A stretch of 64,000 bases of DNA, taken from the NCBI RefSeq assembly GCF_020382885.2, contig NC_058513.1, forward strand, positions 9,953,774-10,017,773, read 5' to 3'. Below, piece by piece: positions 43,349-54,260 of the stretch. The DNA is from Scatophagus argus (lineage: Eukaryota; Chordata; Actinopteri; Scatophagidae). Position 1 is the first letter of the stretch; each line of letters opens with the position of its first letter. A program made the translations under genes and the position numbers. The notes under the pieces are model-generated. The model made no database searches. It saw nothing but the letters and a program-made list of their open reading frames with translations, and was not told where the DNA came from.

Positions 43349-44287
43349 TGCGAAGCACAAGGCTTAGACAGTACCAAGTGTAAGCTAACTTATAAACACT
43401 GATATCTCTCGATGTGATGTTGCTTTAACAGCGAACTATCTTTAGCAATATCACCTGCCCTAAGGAGCGCAGAGCCGGTGTAACCTCAATAAGACCGGCT
43501 ATTGTAGCTAATCTGGCTAAGTGAATACCAGTCGCTTGTGGCCTAAAATGTTAAGGCAAAACACCTCACTTAATTAATTAAATGTAACATATAAATTAAC
43601 AGATTTCCCCAACTATCTACTTCGTAACCACAGTGGTTATGTCAAAGCAAGCGACTAACAAAATGACACGAGTTTCCGTATGATTATTTAGCAATGGCTA
43701 GCTGAGTTAGCATTAGCTTTGATCCTCAAGCTCACTTCGGGCGCTTTCCCTCCGGGATTTACTTTCTTCTCGCTGCCGCGTCGCCTTAATTCCGGCACCG
43801 CTGACGCTTCCGTTAAAAATTAAGGTCCTAGCGTTACTGTCAGTTGCCTTAAGAGGTTCGATTTTTCAGGTTTCTTACTGAAAACCTGCTGCGGTCGGTC
43901 AACACCACCTCTCGGTAGGTTCACTTGACTCAATCCGCGCGCGGCTGACTGGAAACCGGCTAGAAGGGGGAGGGGGCGTTGACGTGCGCGTGCGCCTTTG
44001 ACCTACTAGTGAGCGCGCGTACGTGGAATGATGCGCATTGATGACGATGATGTTCACTGAATCGACAAATGACTGATACCGATTTATTTCTGATATAAAC
44101 ATGAATGGATGGTTTCTACTGTACACGTGGCAGTGTTCCCACAAAACACAAATATTGTTTTGTTTACAAAGTACCACCTCTATATTTATTAATTCCACTT
44201 TCACCTCCCACATTAACATGTGTATTTTGCTTTTGTTTGATTTGTTTTTCACTTCATTAATTCATCTACAACTTATAAGAACAGTTA
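43349..44287. promoter_or_regulatory. Divergent CpG-rich promoter between atxn2l and mto1
   Basis: The two genes read away from each other. CpG-rich sequence covers about 43730-44040, including CTCGCTGCCGCGTCGCC, CAATCCGCGCGCGGCTG and a TGCGCGTGCGCC palindrome at 43985-43996 resembling the NRF1 consensus. A CRE-like TGACGTG overlaps its left side. There is no TATA box. NRF1 control would suit a nuclear gene for a mitochondrial protein such as mto1, but binding is an inference. Confidence 0.65.
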
Positions 44288-44334
44288 ATGCCTGGGATGC
44301 CAAAGCAAATCGACCCGGCTGGACAACTTTCTCG
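44288..44334 (+). other. Candidate upstream first exon of mto1
   Basis: ATG CCT GGG ATG CCA AAG ... TCT CG then a GTGCGT donor. Joined to the acceptor at 45105/45106 it stays in frame with the mto1 start at 45119 and would add about 20 residues (MPGMPKQIDPAGQLS and a junction). The chance of a phase match is one in three, and the downstream Met already begins a good mitochondrial presequence, so this is only a possibility. Confidence 0.25.
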
Positions 44335-45118
44335 GTGCGTCTATACACCAGTTATTACGACTTAAATCCACAGACAGCATGGCAGCTTCCATAAAGAACA
44401 TTCGTGTTACATAGAAGCAGTTTTATAACTGTTTGGGGGGATCTTTTTTGGTCCGTAAATGTCGCTTTCCTTTTGACTTTGAACAAAACACGTTCTTCAT
44501 CACATGCCGAAAGTGTAAGTTACTTAAACCTTTCGAATACTTTGATTTGTTAGTTGTGATTAACCTACGCACGCGTTCAAGTACAGGACGTAAATTACAT
44601 GTTCTTGTGAAGGTAACTGTGATTCTGATCCTGTTAAAAGTAAAACGGAGAACTGCCTGACGAAATGTATTGCTGTATGCTTCGTCGATTTGGTAGACAA
44701 ACACCTAAAATATACATTAAAGTGATTTGGTCCTGTTTCCATTTATTCACAGAGCTCATCCACCGAAAATATGTTTTTTGTTGTTGTTTTTTTAATCAAA
44801 CACTGTGCTTTACATGTATTGATTAATTAATACTTGAATAGTTAAGCCTTGGACCTTCACAGTTCCTCATTCATTGATTTCTTTTAAATTGTTTTGCTCT
44901 AATGATGGGATACGTTATCAGCACTACATAAAATAGTCAAAGCAGCTTAAATAACAAGTAGTAATTAAGTATGAAGTGACGTTTTCATTGCATGATCAAG
45001 TAAATTCTATTTAACTCAAACAGTGTTTTGCTTTAACTCTGTACTGCTTCCAATGAACAAGTCATCACATCACTTTTGACCTTGTGTGTAACCTTCCCTC
45101 TACAGGTGTGCACCTCAC

Positions 45119-48100
45119 ATGTTCACAAGGAACCTGCACAGCTTCCTGGTTCTGGTTTGTAGACATGCCAGTCGCGTTGCCCGACAGCAGTATGATGTTA
45201 TTGTTGTGGGTGGGGGTCATGCAGGGACTGAGGCGGCGGCAGCAGCAGCCAGAGTGGGAGCTGAGACGCTCCTGGTCACACAGAAAATTCACACCATTGG
45301 TGAGAGGAAAAGCTTATTTTGTGTGCCAGGTTGTGGCGATAAAGCAGTGTCAGCATTTAATTGAGACTTTCTTTTCCTTCTAGGTGCCCTGTCCTGTAAC
45401 CCGTCTCTGGGAGGAATAGGGAAGGGCCACCTTGTAAAGGAGGTGGATGCTTTGGATGGGCTTTGTGGTCGAGCTGGAGACTGGGCTGGGATCCATTTCT
45501 CCATCCTGAATCGTAGAAAAGGCCCAGCTGTGTGGGGCCCCAGGGCCCAGCTGGACCGGCAGCGCTACCACGAATTTATTCAGGTCTCTCATAAACAGAT
45601 GTAAAAGACAGTATTGTTTCCTGTGTTTAGCATAACAGAGTGTTTCTGTGTGAATGAATCAGAAAACGTCAGTGCAAATGTTTCTGCCTGCTGTTTCTCA
45701 TTCAGTCTGAGCTGCTGTCCACTCCCAGGCTGACAGTGTTGGAGGGCTCAGTGGAGGAGCTGCTGGTAATAGAACCAAACCCAGAGGAGCCTGGACGCCA
45801 CAGAGTCACTGGCGTATGTTTGGGTACGAGGCAAATGAGAGCCATCTAATCGTTTTACTGTACTACTGTATTTTGGGTAGAAATTAAAATTTGCGCATGA
45901 AAAATTCTTATAAATTATGGCCAGTTGCAAAATATATTTTAAAAAAATTCAAGCACAAGTTGGCAGTTACAGAAAAAAAGCAGCCATCTTGTGATTGCAT
46001 GATTTTGCACTTCTTTTGACATCTCAGCCAGCGGAAGCCACCCAATCTCAGCGCGCTCTGTGGTTCTTACCACTGGTACTTTCCTTTCGGGCTCCCTCTT
46101 CATGGGCCAAGCCACATTCCCAGGGGGTCGGATTGGCGATGCCCCATCGAGTGCTGGGCTGTCCCAGACGCTGAGGGAGAGGCTGGGGCTCAGGACAGGC
46201 AGGCTGAGAACCGGTACCCCTCCCAGGATTGTGAAGGATTCAGTAGACCTTTCCCTGGCTTACCTTCACCCCCCTGACAGTAGTCCAACACCATTCAGCT
46301 TCCTTAATACACACACACATTGCAAGGTAAAGTTTATATAAAGTTTTCTTTCCAAGTACTTCTGCTTTTATTAATTAATTCATTGTTTACTCTCTAAAAT
46401 GTTCCATGAGATCAGTTTGTAACTTTGAGAAGACTAACACAGCGAGATGCAGACCAGTATTCCATGTTTTTCCCTTTTCAACAAAAATAATGAAATAAAA
46501 CCCAAAGTGATGAAGTTGCTCCTCTTGTCTTATCAGTAGTCGACAAAAGAGAAGTTTTTTAATTTATATATATATGAACGACCAAATCTTCATATTAAAA
46601 GAAGCTGTAGCTGGCAAATGTTTAGTATTTACTTGATTTAAAGATTAAAATAAATTATAAAAATCTGTCACTTTCAAAGTGCATTCAATTGTTGGCTGAT
46701 TGATTAACCAGCTGCTTTTTCGATGCTAGCATTAAGAGAAAGGTTCATAGTTTTGGTAGTGCAGTGAGCTCTAAAGCGCAAAGGATTTTGACGTTATATC
46801 TTTTAAATTTTTCTAATTGATGAATGCTTTATTTCAAAACTAAACACTTCATAAGCCCGAAGAGCAGCTGCCTTGCCACCTGACTCATACTAACCCTGGT
46901 GTAGAGAGAGTGGTGAGGGAGACTCTTCATCTCAACTGTCACATACAGCAAGACACCAAGGGTCCCAGGTACACACACACACAGAGGAAGTGAATGTAAG
47001 ACATTGTACACAGTGTGATCTGTGGTAACTCTAGTCCTCATATCTCACAGGTACTGCCCCTCCATTGAGTCGCGGGTGCTTCGCTTTCCAGGCCGAAAGC
47101 ACCAAGTGTGGCTGGAGCCTGAGGGATTGGACTCTGATCTTTTGTACCCTCAGGGTCTGTCCATGACCATGCCCCCTGAAATGCAGCTCTGCCTCATCAG
47201 AGAAATCCCCGCCTTGCACAGAGCGGAGATCCACACACCTGGTACGCTGCCCGAATCCCGTCTGATTTCATACAGTTAATGGATCTGATGATAAAGTGTT
47301 TTCTCAACACTTGTGATTTTTTGGGGGGGCTTTTCCAGGTTATGGTGTGCAGTACGACTTTGTGTGCCCCACTCAGCTGACCCCTGCCCTTCAGGTGAAG
47401 AGCACCCAAGGACTTTTCCTGGCTGGTCAGATCAACGGAACAACAGGGTACGAGGAAGCTGCTGCACAGGTAGCTGGACATTTAATTTACCACTCGAGGT
47501 TTTGTATTGTGGGTAATTTCCCTCTATTGCTGCCAGTGCCCTTTGACACTGTGTCATATAGTCAGATATTTTTTCATCATTATTATTTGTTTATTATTTA
47601 GCAGTATATGCTCCAGGCCAAAGAAAAGTGGGATTTGGTAATATCTGTAGGTAATATAGAAATAATAAATAATAATGTTTTTGTGCAATCACTCAAATAA
47701 CTTATCACATTTTAATTGATTAACAAGCATTATCTAAATGTTAGGTAGTTGCAGTTTGCAGATCCTTTTTCCTCATAGCAAATGCTGGAGATATAGTTTG
47801 TGCACTAATTAGGAACACACCAGCCTTTATACCTATACAAGTGCTCATTTACATAACAAAAGGACTTTATAATAACAAAGACTATTCAGACCTGAGGAAA
47901 CCTCTTGTTTGTGCAGGGTCTGTGGGCAGGGGTGAACGCCGCCCGCTGGGCACTTTCCATGCCTCCAGTGGCGTTGTCTCGGACAGAGAGTTATATCGGA
48001 GTTCTCATCGATGATCTGGTGAGTCGAGGCGTCACAGAGCCCTACCGCATGTTCACCAGCCGGGCCGAGTTTCGAACCTCTCTAAGGCCAGACAACGCTG

Positions 48101-49533
48101 ACCTCCGCCTCACTCTGAAAGGTAGGCAGAGCGTCAAGGAGTTTAATTGTGATTTACAATAAAATGACACACAAGTTTTTTTTTTAGTCTATTGTTTGAG
48201 CTAAGCAAAATAAAAGATGGTCTCTACATTACTACAATTTGGTTGTTGCGTATGCACTGGTATAAAATTTTTAATAAAATAACCTATTTTCACTCAAAAC
48301 CCCCTTTTGATTTGTTTTTTTTTTTTGGTTTTAAAATCAAATGTAGGTTGTTCTGCCAAGGTTAAAAAATATTCCATGTGATAAGTGTTACAATATGCAG
48401 TAGTCACATCTAATCATTTGCACCTAAGATGCAACAATACACACAACATAAAGTAAATCCATTTGTTTTTCAGATTCTCACAGACACAAATCAGGAAGTA
48501 AGACAGCTTGTAGAGGCTTGTAGACTTTCAGTCTATTTCTCCTCTCATAAACTTTTTCCTCTCCCAGGGTTTGAGGAGGTGGGATGTGTGTCCTCCTTAC
48601 GCTATCAGGAGGCTGTGAGAGTGAGAAACAGTCTGCAAGATGCACTGACAGCCTTGCGGTCTATCTCTCTGTCCACTCCCAACTGGAGAGAGAAGCTGCC
48701 CGATCTCCGTATGAGCGATGCCAAGAACACAACAGTGACGTGAGTGACAAATATTTTATCTCAAGATACAAAGTATAACCTGTTGGTCCTGACTGCTCCT
48801 CTGTGGCTTCTTTCTTCAGTGGTATGCAGGTGCTGCAGTACAATGATGTGTCCTTTGAAAGGCTTGCATCTATTTTCCCAGAGTGCCTTTCACCTTACAC
48901 GGAGTTCTCACAAAGGCTTAACATAGAGGGTACTTACAATTACAGGCTCGGTTATCTTTCTGCATTCAGTTTAAGTGGCAGCTCCTTTTCTCTTAATAAA
49001 ACATTTCTCATGTTATTCAGCCGTGTACAGGCCTCACTGTGAGCTTCAGAAGAAAGAGATGGAGAGAATTCGGAAGGAGGAGAACATGTCTCTCCCACAG
49101 GACATAGACTATTTCTCTCTGCCAGTGTCACTGTCTCAGGAAGTCAGAGAGATTTTGGACAGAGTTCGACCCAGTACTGTGAGTGTGCACAGTATACCAT
49201 ATTTATAACTTATTGTTCCTTTCATAACTGAAAACAGTAAAAACATTGTGTCTGCCTGTAGAAGAGTTTGTATTTCAGTCACTCTTGGCTATATTAAATT
49301 AACTCTCTGATGCTGCATAAAAACAACTTAATATACAACTAATACTTTGCTTTATCCTCCAGCTGGGTGCTGCTGTACGTTTGCAAGGCATAACTCCAGC
49401 TGCCATCGTGCATCTCCTGAACTATGTGCGCCACACAGGACAAAAGGAGAGACAAATGAACAGACACCGATCGGCCCAAAAGGAGGAGAGAGAAGAGGAG
49501 CTGTGTGCAAGAAACATATCTTTACCACAGTGA
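45119..49533 (+). CDS. mto1: Mitochondrial tRNA 5-taurinomethyluridine synthase subunit MTO1, complete, 682 residues
   Basis: MTO1 is the GidA/MnmG homologue. With GTPBP3 it installs the 5-taurinomethyl group on the wobble uridine of mitochondrial tRNAs, using FAD. Twelve coding exons keep phase: 45119-45299, 45384-45583, 45706-45823, 46028-46326, 46856-46968, 47051-47241, 47339-47469, 47917-48121, 48568-48739, 48820-48929, 49021-49178 and 49363-49533 (TGA). Residues 1-24 are Arg/His/Leu-rich without acidic residues, fitting a matrix presequence. The Rossmann FAD site [12 protein letters not shown] is at 29-40, followed by [31 protein letters not shown], the GidA signature [20 protein letters not shown] and [16 protein letters not shown]. 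The C-terminal part ([13 protein letters not shown] ... [14 protein letters not shown]) is the MnmG helical tRNA-binding region. Length is near that of the human protein. It is divergent from atxn2l and converges with tctn3. Confidence 0.95.
46395..46725. repeat. Worn teleost repeat in mto1 intron 4
   Basis: Words such as GTTGGCTGATTGATTAACCA and CCCAAAGTGATGAAGTTGCT fit the same GATTAATC-type family as the copy at 28.8 kb, in a very diverged state. Confidence 0.4.
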
Positions 49534-49565
49534 AATGATGACTAAAAATGGCTTGTAAAAATGTA

Positions 49566-49697
49566 TTTATTCCTGAAAACGCACAAAAGAATAAAAAGAA
49601 AAAGAACAAAAGAATAAATTAAGTGTTCTATACTTTGATGTTTCACCAGTGACTATATAACTCTTCATATTGTATAAAAACAGTTTAACAAAATAAA
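49566..49697. promoter_or_regulatory. Opposed poly(A) signals of mto1 and tctn3
   Basis: On the plus strand AATAAA occurs at 49590-49595 and again at 49692-49697, serving mto1. On the minus strand AATAAA (plus TTTATT 49566-49571) lies about 190 bases past the tctn3 stop. The stops are only 226 bases apart, so the two 3' UTRs probably overlap. Confidence 0.6.
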
Positions 49698-49759
49698 ATC
49701 TTTTCCTTAAGATATAAGCCCTCAAAACTTCCCTAACTGCTTCACCCTTAGCGATAAAA

Positions 49760-52700
49760 CTACCTGATGAGGAATTCTAATCCTGTTAGTAACATTACTG
49801 TGAACAGTATTAAACTCCATGTGACCTTCTCAGTGCCAGTGCCGTTAATAACGATGTGCCCGTCCAGCTCAGCTGTACCTCTAGTGAAGAAACCAAATGG
49901 AAACTTCCAGTTAGGCTGAGGCAAGCCTCTGGGGGGTTCTGGGTGAACTGTAGTGTCGACAAACGTCACTTCAGTGGTTAGAGCGATAGGGGACGGCATA
50001 GGACACTAGAAAAAAAAAAGACAAAAAGAGAGTGTGGAAATATGTTTGTTGGACAGAAAAGGTTTTATGATGCTGGCCTCATAATGACAGAGTTTATGTA
50101 CCAACCTTGAAACTTTTACACTGGAAAAGGTATTTGGCCCCCAGGATGTAGCTCTGGGGAAGGTCTAACAGACCCTGGCGAGCCCACAGCACTTGGATAG
50201 AGAGAGAGTGGGGGAGAACACAGCCTGATTCACATGTTTCCTGAGAGAGAGAACAAAAATAAATCACAATCAACAGGAGGCTTTAGATTAAAGCCAAACA
50301 TGGCTGTAAAGGACATCATTTTAATTAAAGTCTAATAATCTCCAAGTCCTACTGTGCACTGGCACACAGCAGTAACTGTCAGCGGCCACAGAGTTAAGTT
50401 TTAGATAATCCAAAAACACAACACTCAAAAGTTCTTAAACTTTCTTTCTTAAATACTTTAAAATCCTCATTCAGCTGTACCTGCAGGCTGACAGGACACT
50501 CCTGGATGATGACTCTCGTCCAGTCTGGTTGGGAGCCCCAATTCATGGCAATCACATTAGGAGTAGCAAGTCCCTGCAAGATCCAATAAATCTGGGAGCG
50601 CAGCTCTGAACAGTCACCAGAGGAGGAACTAAACGGCACACGGAGTGAGTGAAATGATTCACAGAAGACAGAGTAAAACTAAATATTGTAGCACTACTCT
50701 TCAGTGTAATAAACATCAGTAGAAAAGTAGAGAAACAGATAGTGTGGACTCACCTGAACATGCAGCCAGTGATGGTGTTGTGTGTGAAGTGGATGGATGC
50801 TCTGCTGAGCTGAGAGGAACACTCCCCACTCTGTGATACCCCCAGTGTGGTCAGCTAACCCACTGTTAAGGAGCCATGATATGTGATTGCCTGAAAGCTT
50901 GCTGGAAAAATGATGAATATAATGAATATAACTAAAAGTTTATAATGAATATAACTTAAACAGAAGTTCATGATGTTGTCCATAAGGATACCGGCATCAC
51001 TTCTCCATCAAATCGACCAATGACAGGAGATCCCACGCTAAGTCCAGCTGCGGGAATTGGTTCTCCTGGAGTGGGGCTGGGTGTTGCCAGCTGAAAGAGA
51101 AAAATGTTTTTTGATCTCACTGTTTGAATCTGTAGCTCATTCGGTGATGAAATCTGTGACCTTAACAGGTCTTACCTGGAACTCCACAGAGTGTGTTTGT
51201 AACAGCAACTGATTTGGATCCACATCAGCTAAGACTACATTCACCGTTGCATATGTGAGCTCCCCTCTGCCCGTGTATCCTATGACAAACTCCACCTGAA
51301 AAGTGAATCAGGAGGAAGAGAATGAAGTCTGATGAATTTGTGAGAAAATAAAAATCACAACTTTTCCTTTACTCACCTTTGTCACCACATTGACACAGGA
51401 GCTGTTTTGCTCACTTGGTGCAGGCCAATCAGACACTGGAGTCACTGGGATCTGAAACAAGAGTTTGTCAAGCTCCTTGCTGTGGAATACATACTTACAT
51501 ACATACTGTTCCTCTAGAGGCTGATACCTCCTCACTATAGACAGTATTTCTGCTAAGGTTTCTGTTGCATGTACAGTCAGTGACTTACCAGAAAATCTGA
51601 CACTTGTGCCTGCTCGACTATTGGAATCTGTAATAAAAATATTTACATTAGTCTATCTGCTGTGAGATTCTTCTCATCTGCAATTACCCAAATATAAAGA
51701 CAGACTTGCAAACCTTGATCAGACTCAGGTTGGAGAAGTAGGAGCCAGCACTGAGATAGGGGTCTGTGGTGCAGGACTGAGGAGTTAAGATGCGGGTACA
51801 AGACAGAGACACAGACCTCATGAATTCTGCAAACAGAGGAAAAACAAAGTGTTAAAATATGGTTGTGAAATAAAGACACAATATACAACACACATGGCAA
51901 TGAGTATGACCTATTTTTATACAATTGCAGCAAAAGTACAAAAAGAAATGCCTGTAAATTCAGTTTGAGTCTGGTCATGATTTGGGAACCAAGTGCTATC
52001 AGTGAAAAACTGCAATGAGTGTACTTCAAGGACTGTTGGAAATCCTTAAAAGAGGTAAAGGAGGACTTTTGGCAAGACATGATTTTTAGGTAATTTTGCT
52101 GTGCACTGAGACAAAGACAAGAGGTCATTTTGACAGGAGCAAGTAAATGTAACAAAACTGGCCGGGAGGTCTTTGTTTTTGACTGGGCGTGAGCTTACTT
52201 GCAGGGTTGCGGTTGATACAGAGTGCAGCAGCTGCCCCTGAAGATGGCTGACGAAGGAGACCCCGCACTGATGAGCTGGATAAATATGTCTGGATGACAT
52301 CATCAACCTACAAAATTGATCAGTTTTAAATGTCTCCCATTCCATATTAGTAGCATCCCGCATCCTAAAACTTTACTTTATTACTTTTAACACTCGATAG
52401 ACAATGCTGTGAAAAGAAAAACTCTGTATCTGTTTACCCTGTAGAAATCTCTGCTATGGCTGCTACTCGTAGGAGCTGGAGGTGAGAAGTGGTATGAGTT
52501 CCCTAAAGCTGGATACTGAGGTGGAGATGGGAGAGACTGGGGTGCCTTATCTGCTGGCAGAAGTTGCAAAAATGTGCAGATTTTTAATAGAATTCGTGTT
52601 GCATTATATGTTGCTCTTGTAGAATAACTTTTAACATGACCAGTGAATTCCCCTGGTGATGGTACTTGGTCAGTTAATTTAAAAGATAAATTATAAAGCT

Positions 52701-53979
52701 TTAAAATAAATATATTCCTATTACATCGACGTACCTTCAGATCGGATGCAAAACAAGGACTCAGTCACAGTGACAAGAGACGAATCCACGTTAGCCCTGA
52801 ACATCAGCCATTTCTCAATGCAAACCGCTGATCTGCAAAATAAAGGCGATTTTTCAAAATACTAAAAACCTGAGTTTAATGTGCTGTATCTTCAGAGCAC
52901 GTGCAGAAGACTTACATAGCTTTCTGGGGACATCTGGTGAAGACGGTGCTCAAGTTGGCAATACCACAATCTACTGTGTCACAACAGCAGCCGATGTCAC
53001 AGAACATAGGTGTTAAATCACAGAGACAACCTGGACAAGAAAGACTTGTGTTAGTAAGGACAACGGCTCACTGATTTAATGAATACACTGTCAGGTATAT
53101 GATTTTAAATCTTAAACTATGTAAATACACTACAGTTGTAAAAAGTGATTTCAAATATGTTTGACTATTGGAAACAGCCTAAATCTAATTGGAAATAGCC
53201 AGAATGTTAAGTTAACACTCATATCATACGTATTTAAATTAGAGTTAATGGTTGACCTTTTCAGTGTACCTGACTTAAAACAATCTAATTATGATTCTCA
53301 GATTTGTATCTCAATTAGTTTCTTAAGTTCAGCAACGATTACAGCATTTAACCGTCAAAAGAAAACTATTTTAAATAATAGAAATATAAGACATTATCTG
53401 ATGGCTTGCGTTAGGGGCACCAAAAAGAGATGATATTGTTTGGCAGCCACAGGTATGCAAAAATAAATTAGGAGGACAAGTTTAAATCGTGTCTAGCTTG
53501 CAGTGGGAAACAGTTTGATGAGTCATGCAGCACCTTGGCACCAGGCTTACTAGTCCTGACAAACTGCTGCAGATTGGAAACAGGTAGCTGGACTGGGAGT
53601 TTCAGTTCCTCAAGCCATTAATAATATAGAAAATTACAAGAGGCGTAAGGTGTAAATTACCCTCTGAAGTCACCACAGGCTGAGTAGTGGTTGCAGAGGG
53701 CGCTTCAGTGACTACAGTGGGAGCCTCAGAAACAGTCAGGGTCGTGATTGCCGTTGAGTCCACAGTTGAGTCCACAGTGACTGCCTCAGTGGTGCCGACA
53801 CCGATGGAGTCCGCAGCCTGTGTACCGCCCGGAGGAGGAGTTGCAGAGTTGAAAGTCCCCCCGTCTGTAGAGCTGACGTTAACGGTTGAATTAATACCTG
53901 ATTCTGTGGTTCCGTTTGCCAACCGTCCGCACAAGACGATAATAATCTGAAATGACAACCACCACTGGCGGGAGTTCAT
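49760..53979 (-). CDS. tctn3: Tectonic-3, complete, 609 residues
   Basis: Tectonics belong to the MKS/B9 complex at the ciliary transition zone and support Hedgehog signalling. Fourteen coding exons keep phase: 53979-53661, 53030-52916, 52832-52735, 52550-52438, 52307-52199, 51826-51714, 51627-51589, 51451-51377, 51295-51176, 51090-50992, 50854-50754, 50628-50481, 50240-50106 and 50005-49760 (TAG). Residues 1-22 form a signal peptide (SFQIIIVLCGRLANG). A Ser/Thr-rich segment precedes the tectonic Cys cluster CLCDLTPMFCDIGCCCDTVD (107 onward). Further blocks are SCTRIL, GECSSQL, ITGCMF and IQVLWARQGLLDLPQ. The last residues (WSLILFTVMLLTGLEFLIR) form a C-terminal hydrophobic anchor. The VDTTVHPEPPRGLPQPNW block, the anchor and IQVLWA favour TCTN3 (human 607 residues) over TCTN1, which ends without an anchor, and TCTN2. 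The exon starting at 50854 uses a GTTAG/CTG acceptor, discussed under findings. Confidence 0.92.
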
Positions 53980-54260
53980 TTCGTCCACAGTGCGAAGTCT
54001 AGCTGGCTAGCGACATACAGTCAGCTAGCTAACGTTAACCTGAGACTTAGCTACGTCCTTCGTTACAACCTCAAAAGCATTGAAGTACCCAATAAACTAC
54101 AATAAAGTTACAATTAAATAAGCAATTTAGAAAGCGCTTTCTTTTAATGTATTTTGTTAAACATGTCACACATGAATACACGCAGAGCAAGCTTCTTGTT
54201 ACCAAGGAAGTTGTCAGTCAGAGCGATTTCCGTTTCTAGGATAAAACGACCGTAAAACTT
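53980..54260 (-). promoter_or_regulatory. tctn3 5' flank with an X-box-like site
   Basis: GTTACCAAGGAAG at 54198-54210 resembles half to two thirds of the RFX X-box (consensus GTTNCC-N-GGNAAC), about 220 bases upstream of the tctn3 ATG. RFX factors drive many ciliary genes, so the site is plausible, but its second half departs from consensus. Confidence 0.35.

Noticed and set aside
50855-50890. In-frame stop codon in tctn3, suggesting a pseudogene
   Set aside because: The TAG disappears when the exon starts at 50854 using that TAG as the splice AG. The resulting protein (VMP-LTTLGVSQSGECSS) aligns better with tectonic-3 and total length becomes 609, close to human 607.
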